Made by a program: the position numbers and the translations under genes
Source: CAYTTA01 sp964440655
GTDB taxonomy: Bacteria > Bacteroidota > Rhodothermia > Balneolales > Balneolaceae
Direction: 5' to 3'
Length of the DNA stretch: 64,000 nucleotides
NCBI GenBank assembly: GCA_964440655.1
Contig: CAYTTA010000002.1
Coordinates: 62,001 to 126,000 of the forward strand
In this document: in pieces, positions 18,408-27,541 of the stretch
Position numbering within the stretch: position 1 is the first letter of the stretch
Layout of the letters: every line of letters starts with the position of its first letter
The notes under the pieces: generated by a model
Told to the model about the DNA's origin: nothing
What the model saw: only the letters and a program-made list of their open reading frames with translations
Databases searched by the model: none

Positions 18408-19271
18408 TTACTCGCGGGAGTAGATCTTCAGATCGGGCCGGAATCCCGGCCGGGTGAGGTTGGTCCTGTAGCCCAGCCCCTGAAAGGATTCCCACGCATG
18501 GTGTGCGACAAAATCCTGTTCGAAAAGGCCGTAGACAGCGGAACCGCTGCCGCTCATGGAGGCAAAGTCGGCCCCGAATTCATAGAACTGATCCCGCAGG
18601 TTGCCCACCAGTTCATAGCGTGCAACCACCGGTCCCTCCAGGTCGTTCTGCAGAAGATAGCGCCACTCTTCGGGTGGCTCTTCAAGCAGCACCTTTCGCA
18701 GGGAGAACTCGGGCTCCGGATCGGGGACAGAGAGACGGTAGGCCTCCGCTGTCGAGCTCTCGAAGCCCGGCCAGACAGTGACAATCCAGGAATCGGGCTG
18801 GATGTCGAGCGGCTCGATCTCGTGGCCTGTTCCGCTTGCAATGCCCGGACTCCCCTTCAGGAAAAAAGCGATGTCGCTGCCCAGTTCCCGGCTAAGGTCG
18901 ATCAGCTCATCGTCTGAAAGACCCGCCGCCTCCAGCTTGTTGAGGATCCGCAAGGTGAGGGCTGCATTGCTGCTTCCGCCTCCCAGTCCCGCCCCTGCAG
19001 GGACATTTTTGGTCACATTGAAGGAGTAGTGCTTTCGCAGACCGACATAGCGCTCAAAGATGGCGTAAGCCTGACGGATCAGATTCCGTTCATCGACCGG
19101 AATGGATGGGTCGCTCATACGGAGTATCATCCTCTCATGCTCCCGGACTTCAAAGCGGTCTCTCCACTCGATAAAGCAGAGGCCGGTCTCGATGGAGTGA
19201 TAGCCGGTGGGGAGCCTCTCCAGAACATGAAGACCCAGATTGATCTTGGCATACGATTCAGCGATCCACAT
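18408..19271 (-). CDS. ispE: 4-diphosphocytidyl-2-C-methyl-D-erythritol kinase
   Basis: IspE phosphorylates CDP-methylerythritol in the MEP pathway to isoprenoids. It is a GHMP-family kinase: SYAKINLGLHVLERLPTGYH at the N-terminus is the substrate-binding signature, GAGLGGGSSNAA is the ATP-binding glycine-rich loop, and MSGSGSAVYGLF near the C-terminus is the third GHMP motif. The 287-residue length is typical. I used the ATG just before WIAESYAKINLGL because homologues begin there; upstream sequence adds an unconserved stretch. It is probably cotranscribed with glgP. Its upstream region, shared with the divergent dehydrogenase gene, carries nested palindromes. Confidence 0.93.
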   Translation of the reverse strand: MWIAESYAKINLGLHVLERLPTGYHSIETGLCFIEWRDRFEVREHERMILRMSDPSIPVDERNLIRQAYAIFERYVGLRKHYSFNVTKNVPAGAGLGGGSSNAALTLRILNKLEAAGLSDDELIDLSRELGSDIAFFLKGSPGIASGTGHEIEPLDIQPDSWIVTVWPGFESSTAEAYRLSVPDPEPEFSLRKVLLEEPPEEWRYLLQNDLEGPVVARYELVGNLRDQFYEFGADFASMSGSGSAVYGLFEQDFVAHHAWESFQGLGYRTNLTRPGFRPDLKIYSRE

Positions 19272-19434
19272 AGGCGAGAGGTCAGAATAAGGGATTTCCG
19301 GCTTGATGGTTGAAGACCACCGCTCAAAATACGGCAGATCCCCATTAAACTCATCACGATAGGCCGGACCGGGCAACCGGTGCAGGATTCTTGATTCCCG
19401 GTTTCAGAAAGAGTACACTTTACCGGTTTCGGAG

Positions 19435-19485
19435 CCCGGTTTTATCCCGGGCCGATCCCGGGAGATCTCCCTGAATAAAACCGGG
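19435..19485. repeat. Nested palindromes between ispE and the PQQ dehydrogenase gene
   Basis: Two perfect 11-base arms, CCCGGTTTTAT and ATAAAACCGGG, enclose 29 bases. These contain two copies of CCCGGG and the 12-base palindrome GGGAGATCTCCC. A GGAATTCC palindrome follows directly. The cluster lies in the 343-base gap between two divergent genes, where a shared operator, or a terminator for either direction, could sit. The rest of this gap shows no gene. Confidence 0.55.
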
Positions 19486-19614
19486 GGAATTCCGGGCAGG
19501 GACCCTCCGGCCGGGGAAGAACCCGGACTTTTGCCGGTGAGACCCTGGCGCAGATTCCTGCCGGGACGCCGGCCCGGGTCGGCATCGTCAGGTCAGACAA
19601 TCAATACAATCGTC

Positions 19615-21837
19615 ATGCAACGAACAGCATACTCCAGTTTTTTCTCGATCTCTTCTTTCCGTCTGTTTGCGGGTCTGTTTGTCGGGGCACTGCTCCTTTC
19701 AGGGTGCGGGTCCGATGTGACTCCGGACCATGACCCTGAACAGTTCCGCAGCTGGGATACCTACAAGGGGGACGCCGGGAGCAGCAGCTACTCCTCCCTG
19801 GACCAGATCAACCGCGACAATGTTCACCTTCTGCAGGAGGCGTGGCGTTTCCACACAGGAGACCAGGATAGTGCCCGGGGGCGGCTGATCGAGACCAATC
19901 CGATTGTGGTGGACGGTGTGATGTATGTGGTCTCTCCACTGCTGAAGGTGATCGCCCTTCAGGCCGATACCGGAGAGGAGATCTGGAGATTTGATCCCTA
20001 CGTGGGTCGAGAGGAGAAAGATCTGCATGTGAACCGGGGGGTGGCATACTGGGAGGAGGGCGAGGACCGGAGGATTCTCTTCACGGCGGGTCATGAGCTG
20101 ATCGCTCTTCATGCCGGGACGGGAGAGATCATCCCCGATTTCGGCGAGAACGGCCGGGTAAACCTGAAAGAGGGACTGGCGAGGCCTCTGGAGGATGTCT
20201 TTGTACGGTCCACCTCCCCCGGCATCATCTATGAAGATCTGATCATTCTGGGTTCGGAGGTGATGGAGCACTACGACGCCTCCCCCGGCTATATACGTGC
20301 CTACAACGTGCGGACGGGCGATCGGGTCTGGACCTTCCATACCATTCCCCAGCCGGGCGAATTCGGCCACGACACCTGGGAGGACGAGGATGCATGGACT
20401 CATGTGGGCGGGGCCAATGCCTGGGGCGGGATGAGCCTGGATCCGGAGACCGGCACCGTCTTCATTCCGACCGGATCGGCCACAGACGATTTCTATGGAG
20501 GGTTCCGCAAGGGATCCAACCTGTTTGCCAATACCGTGCTGGCACTCGATGCGCGCACCGGAGAGAGAAAGTGGCACTACCAGACCATTCACCACGACCT
20601 GTGGGACTATGATCTTCCGGCGCCTCCCAACCTGGTGACGGTGGTGCAGGGTCGCAAGAAGATCCCCGCAGTGGCCCAGGTGTCGAAGAACGGATTCATC
20701 TACCTCCTGGACCGGGAGACGGGCGAGCCTCTCTTCCCGGTTGTTGACCGGCCGGTACCCGCCTCGGACGTGGAGGGTGAAGAGGCGTGGCCGACCCAGC
20801 CCTACCCGACCCTTCCGGAACCTTTTGCCCGACAGGGGATGACGGAGGAGGATCTCTCCGACGTTTTCCCGGAGTCTCTGCCCCATCTGAAGGAGATCTT
20901 CCGCGGTTACCGGCACGAGGGGCTCTATACCCCGCCCAGCGAGCGTGGCACGGTGATCCTTCCGGGAACAAGGGGAGGCGCCGAGTGGGGCGGAGCGGCA
21001 GTGGATCCGGCCACCGGGTGGCTCTACATCAATGCGAACGAGTCGGCAGAGATCATGACTCTCAGGAAGATTGAAGGGGAGAGAAGGTCGGGCTCCGAGC
21101 GCCTCTTCGCGCTGAGCTGCGGAAGCTGCCACGGAATGAACGGCGAAGGGCGGGCGGGTATCCCGGCCCTGGCCGGTGTGACGGAGCGGCGGAGCCGTGA
21201 CCAGATTGCAGGGATCATCCGTACAGGAAGCGGACGGATGCCGTCGTTTTCAACCCTGTCCGACGCCAGGATCGAAGGGCTGATCGATTATCTTGCTACG
21301 CTGGGAGGGCAGGAGTCCTCCCGTGCGGAAGGGGTGAATGACGGTACTTCCACCACATCCGGAAACAACTCTGAAAGCGGAAGCGGCGAATCTGCCCGCT
21401 ATGTGAACGTGACCGCCTACTCCACTTTTACAGGTCCGGAGGGATACCAGGCGATCAAGCCGCCATGGGGCACCCTGAACGCCGTCGATCTCAACACGGG
21501 AAAGATCGCCTGGAAAGTGACGCTCGGGTTCCATCCGGAGCTTCGGGAGATGGGGATTCCGGATACCGGAACGCCCAACATAGGGGGTCCGATCGTGACA
21601 GCGGGGGGACTGGTCTTCATCGGGGCGACCCGGGATGAGATGATCCGTGCATTCGACAAGGAGACAGGCGAGATGGTTTGGGAGCACAAACTTCCTGCCG
21701 GAGGCTACGCGACACCGGCCACCTATGAAGTGGACGGGAAGCAGTATCTGGTGATTGCGGCGGGTGGTGGACGGGGAACTCCCTACAGTGATCTCTACAT
21801 CGCCTTCTCACTGCCCGATGAAGCAGTCAGGCGGTAA
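19615..21837 (+). CDS. Exported PQQ-dependent dehydrogenase with inserted cytochrome c domain (lipoprotein)
   Basis: The product starts with a lipoprotein signal peptide (LFAGLFVGALLLSGCGS, lipobox LSGC). An eight-bladed quinoprotein propeller of the PQQ alcohol/glucose dehydrogenase type follows, with tryptophan-docking repeats such as ALQADTGEEIWRFD and ALDARTGERKWHYQ and the active-site-like HHDLWDYDLPAPPNL. A c-type heme site, CGSCHG (residues 502-507), lies in a ~100-residue insert before the last blades, which resume with WGTLNAVDLNTGKIAWKVTL. Electrons would pass from PQQ to heme in the periplasm or at the membrane surface. The substrate cannot be predicted. At 740 residues it fits fused PQQ-cytochrome dehydrogenases. 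It is divergent from ispE. Confidence 0.88.
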   Translation: MQRTAYSSFFSISSFRLFAGLFVGALLLSGCGSDVTPDHDPEQFRSWDTYKGDAGSSSYSSLDQINRDNVHLLQEAWRFHTGDQDSARGRLIETNPIVVDGVMYVVSPLLKVIALQADTGEEIWRFDPYVGREEKDLHVNRGVAYWEEGEDRRILFTAGHELIALHAGTGEIIPDFGENGRVNLKEGLARPLEDVFVRSTSPGIIYEDLIILGSEVMEHYDASPGYIRAYNVRTGDRVWTFHTIPQPGEFGHDTWEDEDAWTHVGGANAWGGMSLDPETGTVFIPTGSATDDFYGGFRKGSNLFANTVLALDARTGERKWHYQTIHHDLWDYDLPAPPNLVTVVQGRKKIPAVAQVSKNGFIYLLDRETGEPLFPVVDRPVPASDVEGEEAWPTQPYPTLPEPFARQGMTEEDLSDVFPESLPHLKEIFRGYRHEGLYTPPSERGTVILPGTRGGAEWGGAAVDPATGWLYINANESAEIMTLRKIEGERRSGSERLFALSCGSCHGMNGEGRAGIPALAGVTERRSRDQIAGIIRTGSGRMPSFSTLSDARIEGLIDYLATLGGQESSRAEGVNDGTSTTSGNNSESGSGESARYVNVTAYSTFTGPEGYQAIKPPWGTLNAVDLNTGKIAWKVTLGFHPELREMGIPDTGTPNIGGPIVTAGGLVFIGATRDEMIRAFDKETGEMVWEHKLPAGGYATPATYEVDGKQYLVIAAGGGRGTPYSDLYIAFSLPDEAVRR

Positions 21838-21861
21838 GAACCGGCCCGGTGGTGGATCTCC

Positions 21862-22000
21862 GCCGCCGGCGGCTCTTCGGGTGATGCCGTTTCACTGACG
21901 ACGGGGGGCTGCCGGTGGCTACCCGACGCTGAGGGTGGACGGAGGTGTTCCACCAGCAGGTCAAGCCCTGGAAGACGGGACGGCCGGCGCCGCCGGCGCC
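21862..22000. repeat. GC palindromes between convergent dehydrogenase and cca genes
   Basis: This 166-base convergent gap holds a perfect 12-base palindrome, GCCGCCGGCGGC, at its left and GGCGCC-gcc-GGCGCC at its right edge, just before the end of the cca gene. Both would fold strongly in RNA. No adjacent T-run outside coding sequence was seen, so terminator function is only possible. Confidence 0.4.
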
Positions 22001-22003
22001 TCT

Positions 22004-23434
22004 TCATCCTTTTTTCTTCTCGGTTCCCAGGAGGTCACCGGCAATCTTCTCCATATACTCCAGGGCCTTCTCCCGGTCGTACGGGATGATTCCGTCAAGA
22101 ATCGCCTCCTTTACAGCGTTCTTGACCCTGCCGATCACGGGCCCCTCCTGCACGCCAAGCCTCTCCATGATGTCGTTCCCGGTTACCGGATTCTTCCAGT
22201 TCCGGATCCGGTCGAGCTCCTCCACCTCCCGGATCTTCTTCTCGACCCGGTCAAAGTTCTTCAGGTATTGCTTCACCTTCCGCTCGTTCTTGCTGGTGAC
22301 ATCGGCCCGGCAGAGAAGCATCAGGTCATCGATGTCATCCCCCGCCTCGAAGATCAGCCGGCGGATCGCGCTGTCGGTGACCTCTTCCGATACCAGGGCG
22401 ATCGGGCGGAGATGGAGACGCACCAGCTTCTGGACATACTTCATCCGCTCGTCCATCGGCTGGCCCAGACGCCGGAAGATGCGCGCCACCCATCGCGCTC
22501 CGAGAGCATCGTGTCCATGGAATGTCCATCCGATACCGGGCACAAAGCGCTTGGTGGGGGGTTTGGCGATGTCATGTAAAATGGCAGCCCAGCGGAGCCA
22601 GAGATTGTCCGACCGTTCCGCCACGTTGTCGAGCACCTCCAGCGTGTGCAGGTAGTTGTCCTTGTGCCGGATGCCGTTCACCTCATCAACCCCCTGCAGT
22701 GCCACCATTTCGGGGAGGATCAGCTGCAGCAGGCCGGAGCGCAGCAGCAGCTGAAATCCGATGGAGGGTTTCGGAGCCATCACAATCTTGTTGAGCTCCT
22801 CGACGATCCGCTCTTTTGAGATGATCCCGAGCCTGCCTGCCATCTGGCAGATCGCCTCCCAGGTCTCATCCTCGATCCGGAATTGCAGCTGCGTGGCGAA
22901 CCGGATCGCCCGTAGCATCCGCAGGGGATCGTCGCTGAAGGTGCGGGCCGGATCGACCGGCGTGCGGATGAGCCGGTTCTTGAGATCCTGGATGCCGTTG
23001 AACGGATCGATCAGAAGGCCGAAAGAACCGGGATTCAGAGACCAGGAGAGAGCATTGATCGTAAGATCCCTCCTCTGCTGGTCATCCTCCAGGGTGCCGT
23101 CCTCCACGATCGGCTTTCGTGAGTCGCGGCGGTAACTCTCCTTCCGGGCTCCTACAAATTCCAGATCGAGGTTCTCGTGGCGGATATGTGCCGTGCCGAA
23201 CTGCCTGAAGACCGACAGCTTCCGCGTGCCCAGTTTTCCGGCCACTTCCCGGGCGAGCCGGATGCCGGAACCGACCGTCACGAAATCGATGTCGGGATCG
23301 GATTCCGGGTCCAGGCGGTCCAGATAGTAATCGCGTACATATCCTCCCACGACATAGACCTCCTGCCCGATAGAGGCCGCTGTCTCTCCTATCAGTCTGA
23401 ACAGCTCCCGGTGTCGCGTGGGAATCTGATCCAT
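22004..23434 (-). CDS. cca: CCA tRNA nucleotidyltransferase / poly(A) polymerase family with HD domain
   Basis: This class II nucleotidyltransferase probably adds or repairs the 3' CCA of tRNAs. The N-terminal catalytic fold has VYVVGGYVRDYYLDRL and the metal-binding pair DPDIDFVTVG. TRKLSVFRQFGTAHIRHENL, RRDLTINALSWSL and DPARTFSDDPLRMLRAIRFA are the following family motifs. The C-terminal part carries an HD domain (LRWAAILHDIAKPPTKRF) and an Ile/Leu-rich helical tail. At 476 residues it is the common bacterial HD-containing type. Members can be true CCA-adding enzymes, A-adding enzymes or poly(A) polymerases, and the sequence alone does not settle which. It lies nine bases downstream of the nucleotidyltransferase gene on the same strand. 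Confidence 0.88.
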   Translation of the reverse strand: MDQIPTRHRELFRLIGETAASIGQEVYVVGGYVRDYYLDRLDPESDPDIDFVTVGSGIRLAREVAGKLGTRKLSVFRQFGTAHIRHENLDLEFVGARKESYRRDSRKPIVEDGTLEDDQQRRDLTINALSWSLNPGSFGLLIDPFNGIQDLKNRLIRTPVDPARTFSDDPLRMLRAIRFATQLQFRIEDETWEAICQMAGRLGIISKERIVEELNKIVMAPKPSIGFQLLLRSGLLQLILPEMVALQGVDEVNGIRHKDNYLHTLEVLDNVAERSDNLWLRWAAILHDIAKPPTKRFVPGIGWTFHGHDALGARWVARIFRRLGQPMDERMKYVQKLVRLHLRPIALVSEEVTDSAIRRLIFEAGDDIDDLMLLCRADVTSKNERKVKQYLKNFDRVEKKIREVEELDRIRNWKNPVTGNDIMERLGVQEGPVIGRVKNAVKEAILDGIIPYDREKALEYMEKIAGDLLGTEKKKG

Positions 23435-23442
23435 GGCAGCGG

Positions 23443-24447
23443 TCAGGAGTTTCTTACCTCGGAGTGATCTCCGAGATGGAGTGTTCCGCTGAAACCCTCC
23501 GCTTCTGCGTGGCTGCCGATTGTGGAATCGGAAAGCCGGCAGTTCCGGATTACACTATTCTCCCGGAGGATGGAGCGGGAAATGCGGCTGTTCTCGATCC
23601 GGCTCCCCGCCTCGATGCTTACGTGGGGACCGATTTCGGAGTCCGTGATGGTGACATCCGGACCGATGAAGACGGGCGGTCGTATTGTGCTTCCGGGCCA
23701 CTTCGCGGGATCCGCTTCTTTTGCCTCTTTCTCCAGTATGACGGCAGAGGTGTCGAGCCATGCCGGCAGGGTTCCGCAGTCGAGCCACTCGTCGACCGTC
23801 GCTTTTTTGAATGTCTTGCCCTCTTTCAGCATCCGGTCCAGTGCGTCGGTGAGCTGGAACTCGCCGCCGTGCCCGCGTACGTCGTTGTCGAGCAGATAAC
23901 GGATCTCCTTTTTCAGATCCTCTCCTTCCCGGAAGTAGTAGACACCGATGATGGCCAGCCGCGAGATCGGCTCGGAAGGTTTCTCGACAAAACCGGTGAT
24001 CCGGTCCCCTTCATGGACGGCAACTCCGAAACGGGAGGGGTCTTCCACCTCTTTCAGCCAGATCACGCTGTCTGCGCCCTCCACCGATACCTTGCCTTCG
24101 GTGTCAAAAAGAGTGTCGGCAAAGACGATGATCACCTCTCCCGACAGATCCTCCTCGGCACACCAGACCGCATGGGCCGTTCCCAGCGCCTCCTCCTGAA
24201 CCCGGAACGTCGCTGCCGCTCCATGCTTCTCGCTCATCACGGTGAGCCGGTCTCGGATCTCCTGTCCGAAGTCGGGGCCCAGAACATAGACGATTTCAGT
24301 GATGGTCCGGTCCAGGGTCCGGGAAAAAGTCTCCACGATCCGCTCGACGATCATGGTCCCGGCAACGGGAAGCAGGGGCTTGGGGGTGGTATGGGAGTGG
24401 GGCCGTACACGGGTTCCCCTCCCTGCCATCGGGATGATAAGTTTCAT
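23443..24447 (-). CDS. Sugar-phosphate nucleotidyltransferase with left-handed beta-helix tail
   Basis: The N-terminal ~235 residues form a nucleotidyltransferase of the RmlA/GlmU type. The signature MKLIIPMAGRGTRVRPHSHT followed by TPKPLLPVAG binds the NTP, and FADTLF supplies the metal-binding aspartate. GFVEKPSEP is also conserved. The C-terminus has hexapeptide-repeat sequence (IGPDVTITDSEIGPHVSIEA), suggesting a left-handed beta-helix, possibly for oligomerisation or acyl/acetyl transfer. It should make an NDP-sugar such as dTDP- or UDP-glucose for cell-surface polymers. The exact nucleotide and sugar are not determinable. It is transcribed with cca and is divergent from the Mur-ligase gene. 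Confidence 0.82.
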   Translation of the reverse strand: MKLIIPMAGRGTRVRPHSHTTPKPLLPVAGTMIVERIVETFSRTLDRTITEIVYVLGPDFGQEIRDRLTVMSEKHGAAATFRVQEEALGTAHAVWCAEEDLSGEVIIVFADTLFDTEGKVSVEGADSVIWLKEVEDPSRFGVAVHEGDRITGFVEKPSEPISRLAIIGVYYFREGEDLKKEIRYLLDNDVRGHGGEFQLTDALDRMLKEGKTFKKATVDEWLDCGTLPAWLDTSAVILEKEAKEADPAKWPGSTIRPPVFIGPDVTITDSEIGPHVSIEAGSRIENSRISRSILRENSVIRNCRLSDSTIGSHAEAEGFSGTLHLGDHSEVRNS

Positions 24448-24470
24448 GCGTTTTCTCTATTTTTTCCTTC

Positions 24471-24498
24471 TTGCATTGCAATAGTCAGGAAATATAAC
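24471..24498 (+). promoter_or_regulatory. Possible promoter for the Mur-ligase gene
   Basis: TTGCAT and TATAAC separated by 16 bases lie about 47 bases upstream of the GTG start, in the short divergent gap. They match the sigma-70 pattern at 4 of 6 and 5 of 6 bases. Promoters of this phylum often use other elements, so this is tentative. Confidence 0.25.
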
Positions 24499-24544
24499 CC
24501 ATCGTCCGCTCCTTTACGAACAGGTCGGGCCAAAACGGCACTCT

Positions 24545-26227
24545 GTGAATCTCTATATCTCGTTTCTGAACCTGCTCCTGCTGGTCTCCACAACGATCCT
24601 GATACGGCACAGCGGGTATCGCTCTCTCTATTTCCTGCAGATGTTCCAGCAGAACGGGTATAAAATACGGGAATTCGGCAGGTGGCTCTCCGATCATTTC
24701 TACTCCCGCTTCGTTCTGCCGGAACACATGCTCTTCCTGATCGTCCACTTCTCTCTCCATTTCCTGATGTCGAGCCGTCTTACCCTGACGGCAGCCGCCC
24801 TCATTCTGGGTCTCTATGCTCTCTTCTGGTTCGCTCCGACAAGCCGGTTCCGGCCGGAGAAAGAGAAGAAGCCGCTCGCCTTCACTCCCCGGATGATCCG
24901 TCTGAGCCTCACGCACGGAGTGCTCACCGTTATTCTTCTCTATCTGTTTCTCGATCTGGCACTGGGCGGTGCCGCAGACCCCCGCTCTCCGTTTCCCGGT
25001 GTCCGTCTGCTTGTCGCGGATCCCTGGCTGCTCTTTTTCGGTCTGGTTCTGATCGATATCTCCATTCCTCTCTTTCTGGTGGTGGCGGCCTGGCTGATGA
25101 CTCCGGTGGAGCACCGGATCCGGGAGGGGTTCAAGAAAAAGGCGCGGGAGAAACTTGCCCGGCTCAGCGGCCTGCGGGTGATCGCCGTCACAGGCAGCTA
25201 CGGAAAGACGAGTACAAAGTACATGATCAACGAGCTGCTGAAGGAACGGCTTAGTGTCTGCATGACACCCGGCAGCTTCAACACGCCGATGGGGATCTGC
25301 AAGGTGATCAACAACGATCTGGATGCCGGTCACCAGATACTGCTGCTGGAGATGGGAGCGCGCTATGAGGGGAACATTGCGGAGCTGTGCGGGATCGCCC
25401 GTCCCGACGTTGCGGTGATCACCAATGTGGGAAAGGCTCATCTGGAGACATTCGGTTCGCTCGAGGCGGTGGCGAGGGAGAAGTCGGCCCTTGCCCGCGA
25501 AATGAGACCGGGAGGTCTTCTGGTTCTGAACGGGGATGACCGGGAGGTTGTCGCAATGGCGGAGCTTCATGACGGGAAGGTGGTGATTGCGGGCCTGGGC
25601 AGCGGAACGATCCGCGCCGAAGGGGTGGAGTATGACGAGAACGGAACCCGGTTCACTCTGATCATGGAAGAGGCGGGAGGAGAGCAGGTCGAGCAGCCGG
25701 TTTCCATGAAGCTGCTGGGAGCCCACAATGTGCTCAATTTCCTGCTTGCTGCCGCTGTCGCACGGGAGTTTGGCATCCGTCCGGAGACAATGGCTCTGGC
25801 GGCTGGCAGAATGGAGCCTGTCGAGCACCGGCTGGAGCTCAGGCGGCAGGGCGGGATCATGGTGATTGACGATGCATTCAACTCCAATCCGGTGGGCGCA
25901 CGGAACGCCATCGACACTCTGGCTTCATTCCGGAGCGGCCGCAAGGTGATTGTCACCCCGGGGATGGTAGAGCTCGGACCGCTTCAGGAGGAGGAGAACC
26001 GGCTGTTCGGCCGCCATATCGGAGAAGCCGGTCTGGACCTGGTCATTCTGGTAGGGCGCGAGCAGACACGCTCCATTCTGGAAGGGATCCGGCAGAGCGG
26101 AGGGAACGGGCAGGATGTCCGGGTGGTCAATTCGCTCTTCGAGGCGAACGAGATTGTCCGCTCCTGGGCCAGGGAGGGGGATGTCATACTCTATGAGAAC
26201 GATCTGCCGGACACCTATTCGGAGTAG
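24545..26227 (+). CDS. Membrane-anchored MurF-like Mur ligase
   Basis: The first ~185 residues carry several hydrophobic helices (FLNLLLLVSTTILI, GVLTVILLYLFLDLALG, PWLLFFGLVLIDISIPLFLV). A Mur-ligase body follows, with the ATP loop GSYGKTST at 217-224, a central domain ending near EMGARYEGNIAELCGIARPD, and a C-terminal domain with HRLELRRQGGIMVIDDAFNS. This is closest in style to MurF, which adds D-Ala-D-Ala to UDP-MurNAc-tripeptide, but normal MurF is soluble and ~450 residues. The N-terminal fusion suggests ligation at the membrane, perhaps of a lipid-linked or secondary-metabolite substrate. The GTG start is the only good start before the first helix. No other dcw-cluster gene is nearby. 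Confidence 0.8.
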   Translation: MNLYISFLNLLLLVSTTILIRHSGYRSLYFLQMFQQNGYKIREFGRWLSDHFYSRFVLPEHMLFLIVHFSLHFLMSSRLTLTAAALILGLYALFWFAPTSRFRPEKEKKPLAFTPRMIRLSLTHGVLTVILLYLFLDLALGGAADPRSPFPGVRLLVADPWLLFFGLVLIDISIPLFLVVAAWLMTPVEHRIREGFKKKAREKLARLSGLRVIAVTGSYGKTSTKYMINELLKERLSVCMTPGSFNTPMGICKVINNDLDAGHQILLLEMGARYEGNIAELCGIARPDVAVITNVGKAHLETFGSLEAVAREKSALAREMRPGGLLVLNGDDREVVAMAELHDGKVVIAGLGSGTIRAEGVEYDENGTRFTLIMEEAGGEQVEQPVSMKLLGAHNVLNFLLAAAVAREFGIRPETMALAAGRMEPVEHRLELRRQGGIMVIDDAFNSNPVGARNAIDTLASFRSGRKVIVTPGMVELGPLQEEENRLFGRHIGEAGLDLVILVGREQTRSILEGIRQSGGNGQDVRVVNSLFEANEIVRSWAREGDVILYENDLPDTYSE

Positions 26228-26265
26228 GGGCGTCGCTTCCGGCCACTGCCCAACCTTTCACTCAA

Positions 26266-27489
26266 CTACTCATACCTCAACGCTTCAGACGGGTCGGTCC
26301 CTGTCGCCCTGCGGGAGGGATACCAGCTCGCCGCCAGACAGAGAGCCATGCTGCCGGCCAGGATGATCGCCACATCGAGAGGGCGGACCGAGACAGGGTA
26401 GGCGTCAATAATGAAAGCCGAAGAGAGTTTGAGCAGACCATAGCGGTGCTGCAGCCAGGTGAGAAGTAGTCCCAGAGAGCCCCCCAGGCCGCATCCGATC
26501 AGACCGATGTAGAGTCCCTGGCTCCGGAACAGTTTCCGGATATCAGGACGTGTCATTCCCATTGCCATCAGTATCCCGATGTCACGCTGTTTCTGAAGGA
26601 CGATCATGGTGAGTGAGCCGACGATGTTGAGAACCGCCACCAGCACGATGATCATCAGAATGAAGTAGGCGCCCCACTTCTCCAGGGCCATCACATCGTA
26701 GAGGGGCTTCTGCAGATCATACCAGGTGGAGATCCGGTATTCAGGACCCAGAAATTCCAGTTTTGCCCGGACCGCATCGGCCTGTTCCGGATCGGCCAGT
26801 CGCAGATCATATCCCGATATCCCGTTCCGCTCGTTGAAGAGACGCCGGGCCGCCTCCAGTCCGATGAAAACGGCCTCATCCTCCATGATCTGCTGCATCG
26901 ACCAGGATCCACGCATCTGGAAACGACTCATCCGGGGGGCGGAAAACTGGGTGAGAGCCCGCCTCATGCCGGAGGTGCTGAGAAGGGAGATCTCCTCTTC
27001 GAGCCGGATCCGGTGCCGGTTGCGGACCGGGTCGCTCAGGACCACACCCGGCAGACCGCTCCGGACCGAAAGATCGAAACTCCCCGTTCGAAGATGCTCC
27101 TCTATCGGATAGACCTGCTGATAACTCTGCGGTTCAATGCCGACCACCCTCACCACCTCGTTCCGGCCGTCCTGCAGGGCGAGCATGCTTTTGCCGCCCA
27201 GCCAGGGGGTCACCGCCCGGACCTCTTCGAGTTTCAGGATCTCCGATTCCAGTTGCGGATCATGGAGAAAGGGGACCCCGGCAGCGGACTCGATGCGGAT
27301 GTCGGGATCGGCATTCATAAGTATACCGCGGATCACATCGTAAAAGCCGTTGAAGACCGAGAGAATGACAATCAGAAGAGCGGTGCCGATCGTCACTCCC
27401 GTAATGCTCAGCCAGGTCAGTGTGGAGATAAGAGAGACCTCCTTTCCGGAAAAGAGATAGCGCCGGGAGACCAGCTGGATCGGATTCAT
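26266..27489 (-). CDS. LolC/LolE-type ABC transporter permease
   Basis: This inner-membrane protein has the FtsX/MacB-like layout of lipoprotein-releasing permeases. One helix lies near the N-terminus (LTWLSITGVTIGTALLIVIL), followed by a periplasmic domain of ~220 residues. Three C-terminal helices (YFILMIIVLVAVLNIVGSLT onward) complete the fold, with the conserved segment QKQRDIGILMAMGMTRPDIR. At 407 residues the size fits LolC/LolE. It should extract outer-membrane lipoproteins and hand them to LolA, for which a candidate lies at 8.5 kb. The ATPase subunit LolD is not adjacent. A more general macrolide/peptide exporter role cannot be excluded but is less likely given the N-terminal motif. 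Confidence 0.82.
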   Translation of the reverse strand: MNPIQLVSRRYLFSGKEVSLISTLTWLSITGVTIGTALLIVILSVFNGFYDVIRGILMNADPDIRIESAAGVPFLHDPQLESEILKLEEVRAVTPWLGGKSMLALQDGRNEVVRVVGIEPQSYQQVYPIEEHLRTGSFDLSVRSGLPGVVLSDPVRNRHRIRLEEEISLLSTSGMRRALTQFSAPRMSRFQMRGSWSMQQIMEDEAVFIGLEAARRLFNERNGISGYDLRLADPEQADAVRAKLEFLGPEYRISTWYDLQKPLYDVMALEKWGAYFILMIIVLVAVLNIVGSLTMIVLQKQRDIGILMAMGMTRPDIRKLFRSQGLYIGLIGCGLGGSLGLLLTWLQHRYGLLKLSSAFIIDAYPVSVRPLDVAIILAGSMALCLAASWYPSRRATGTDPSEALRYE

Positions 27490-27541
27490 TCGGTCTGTTT
27501 TTTATATCTTCTCATCAGGATAAAACCCAACCGCTCAGGAC

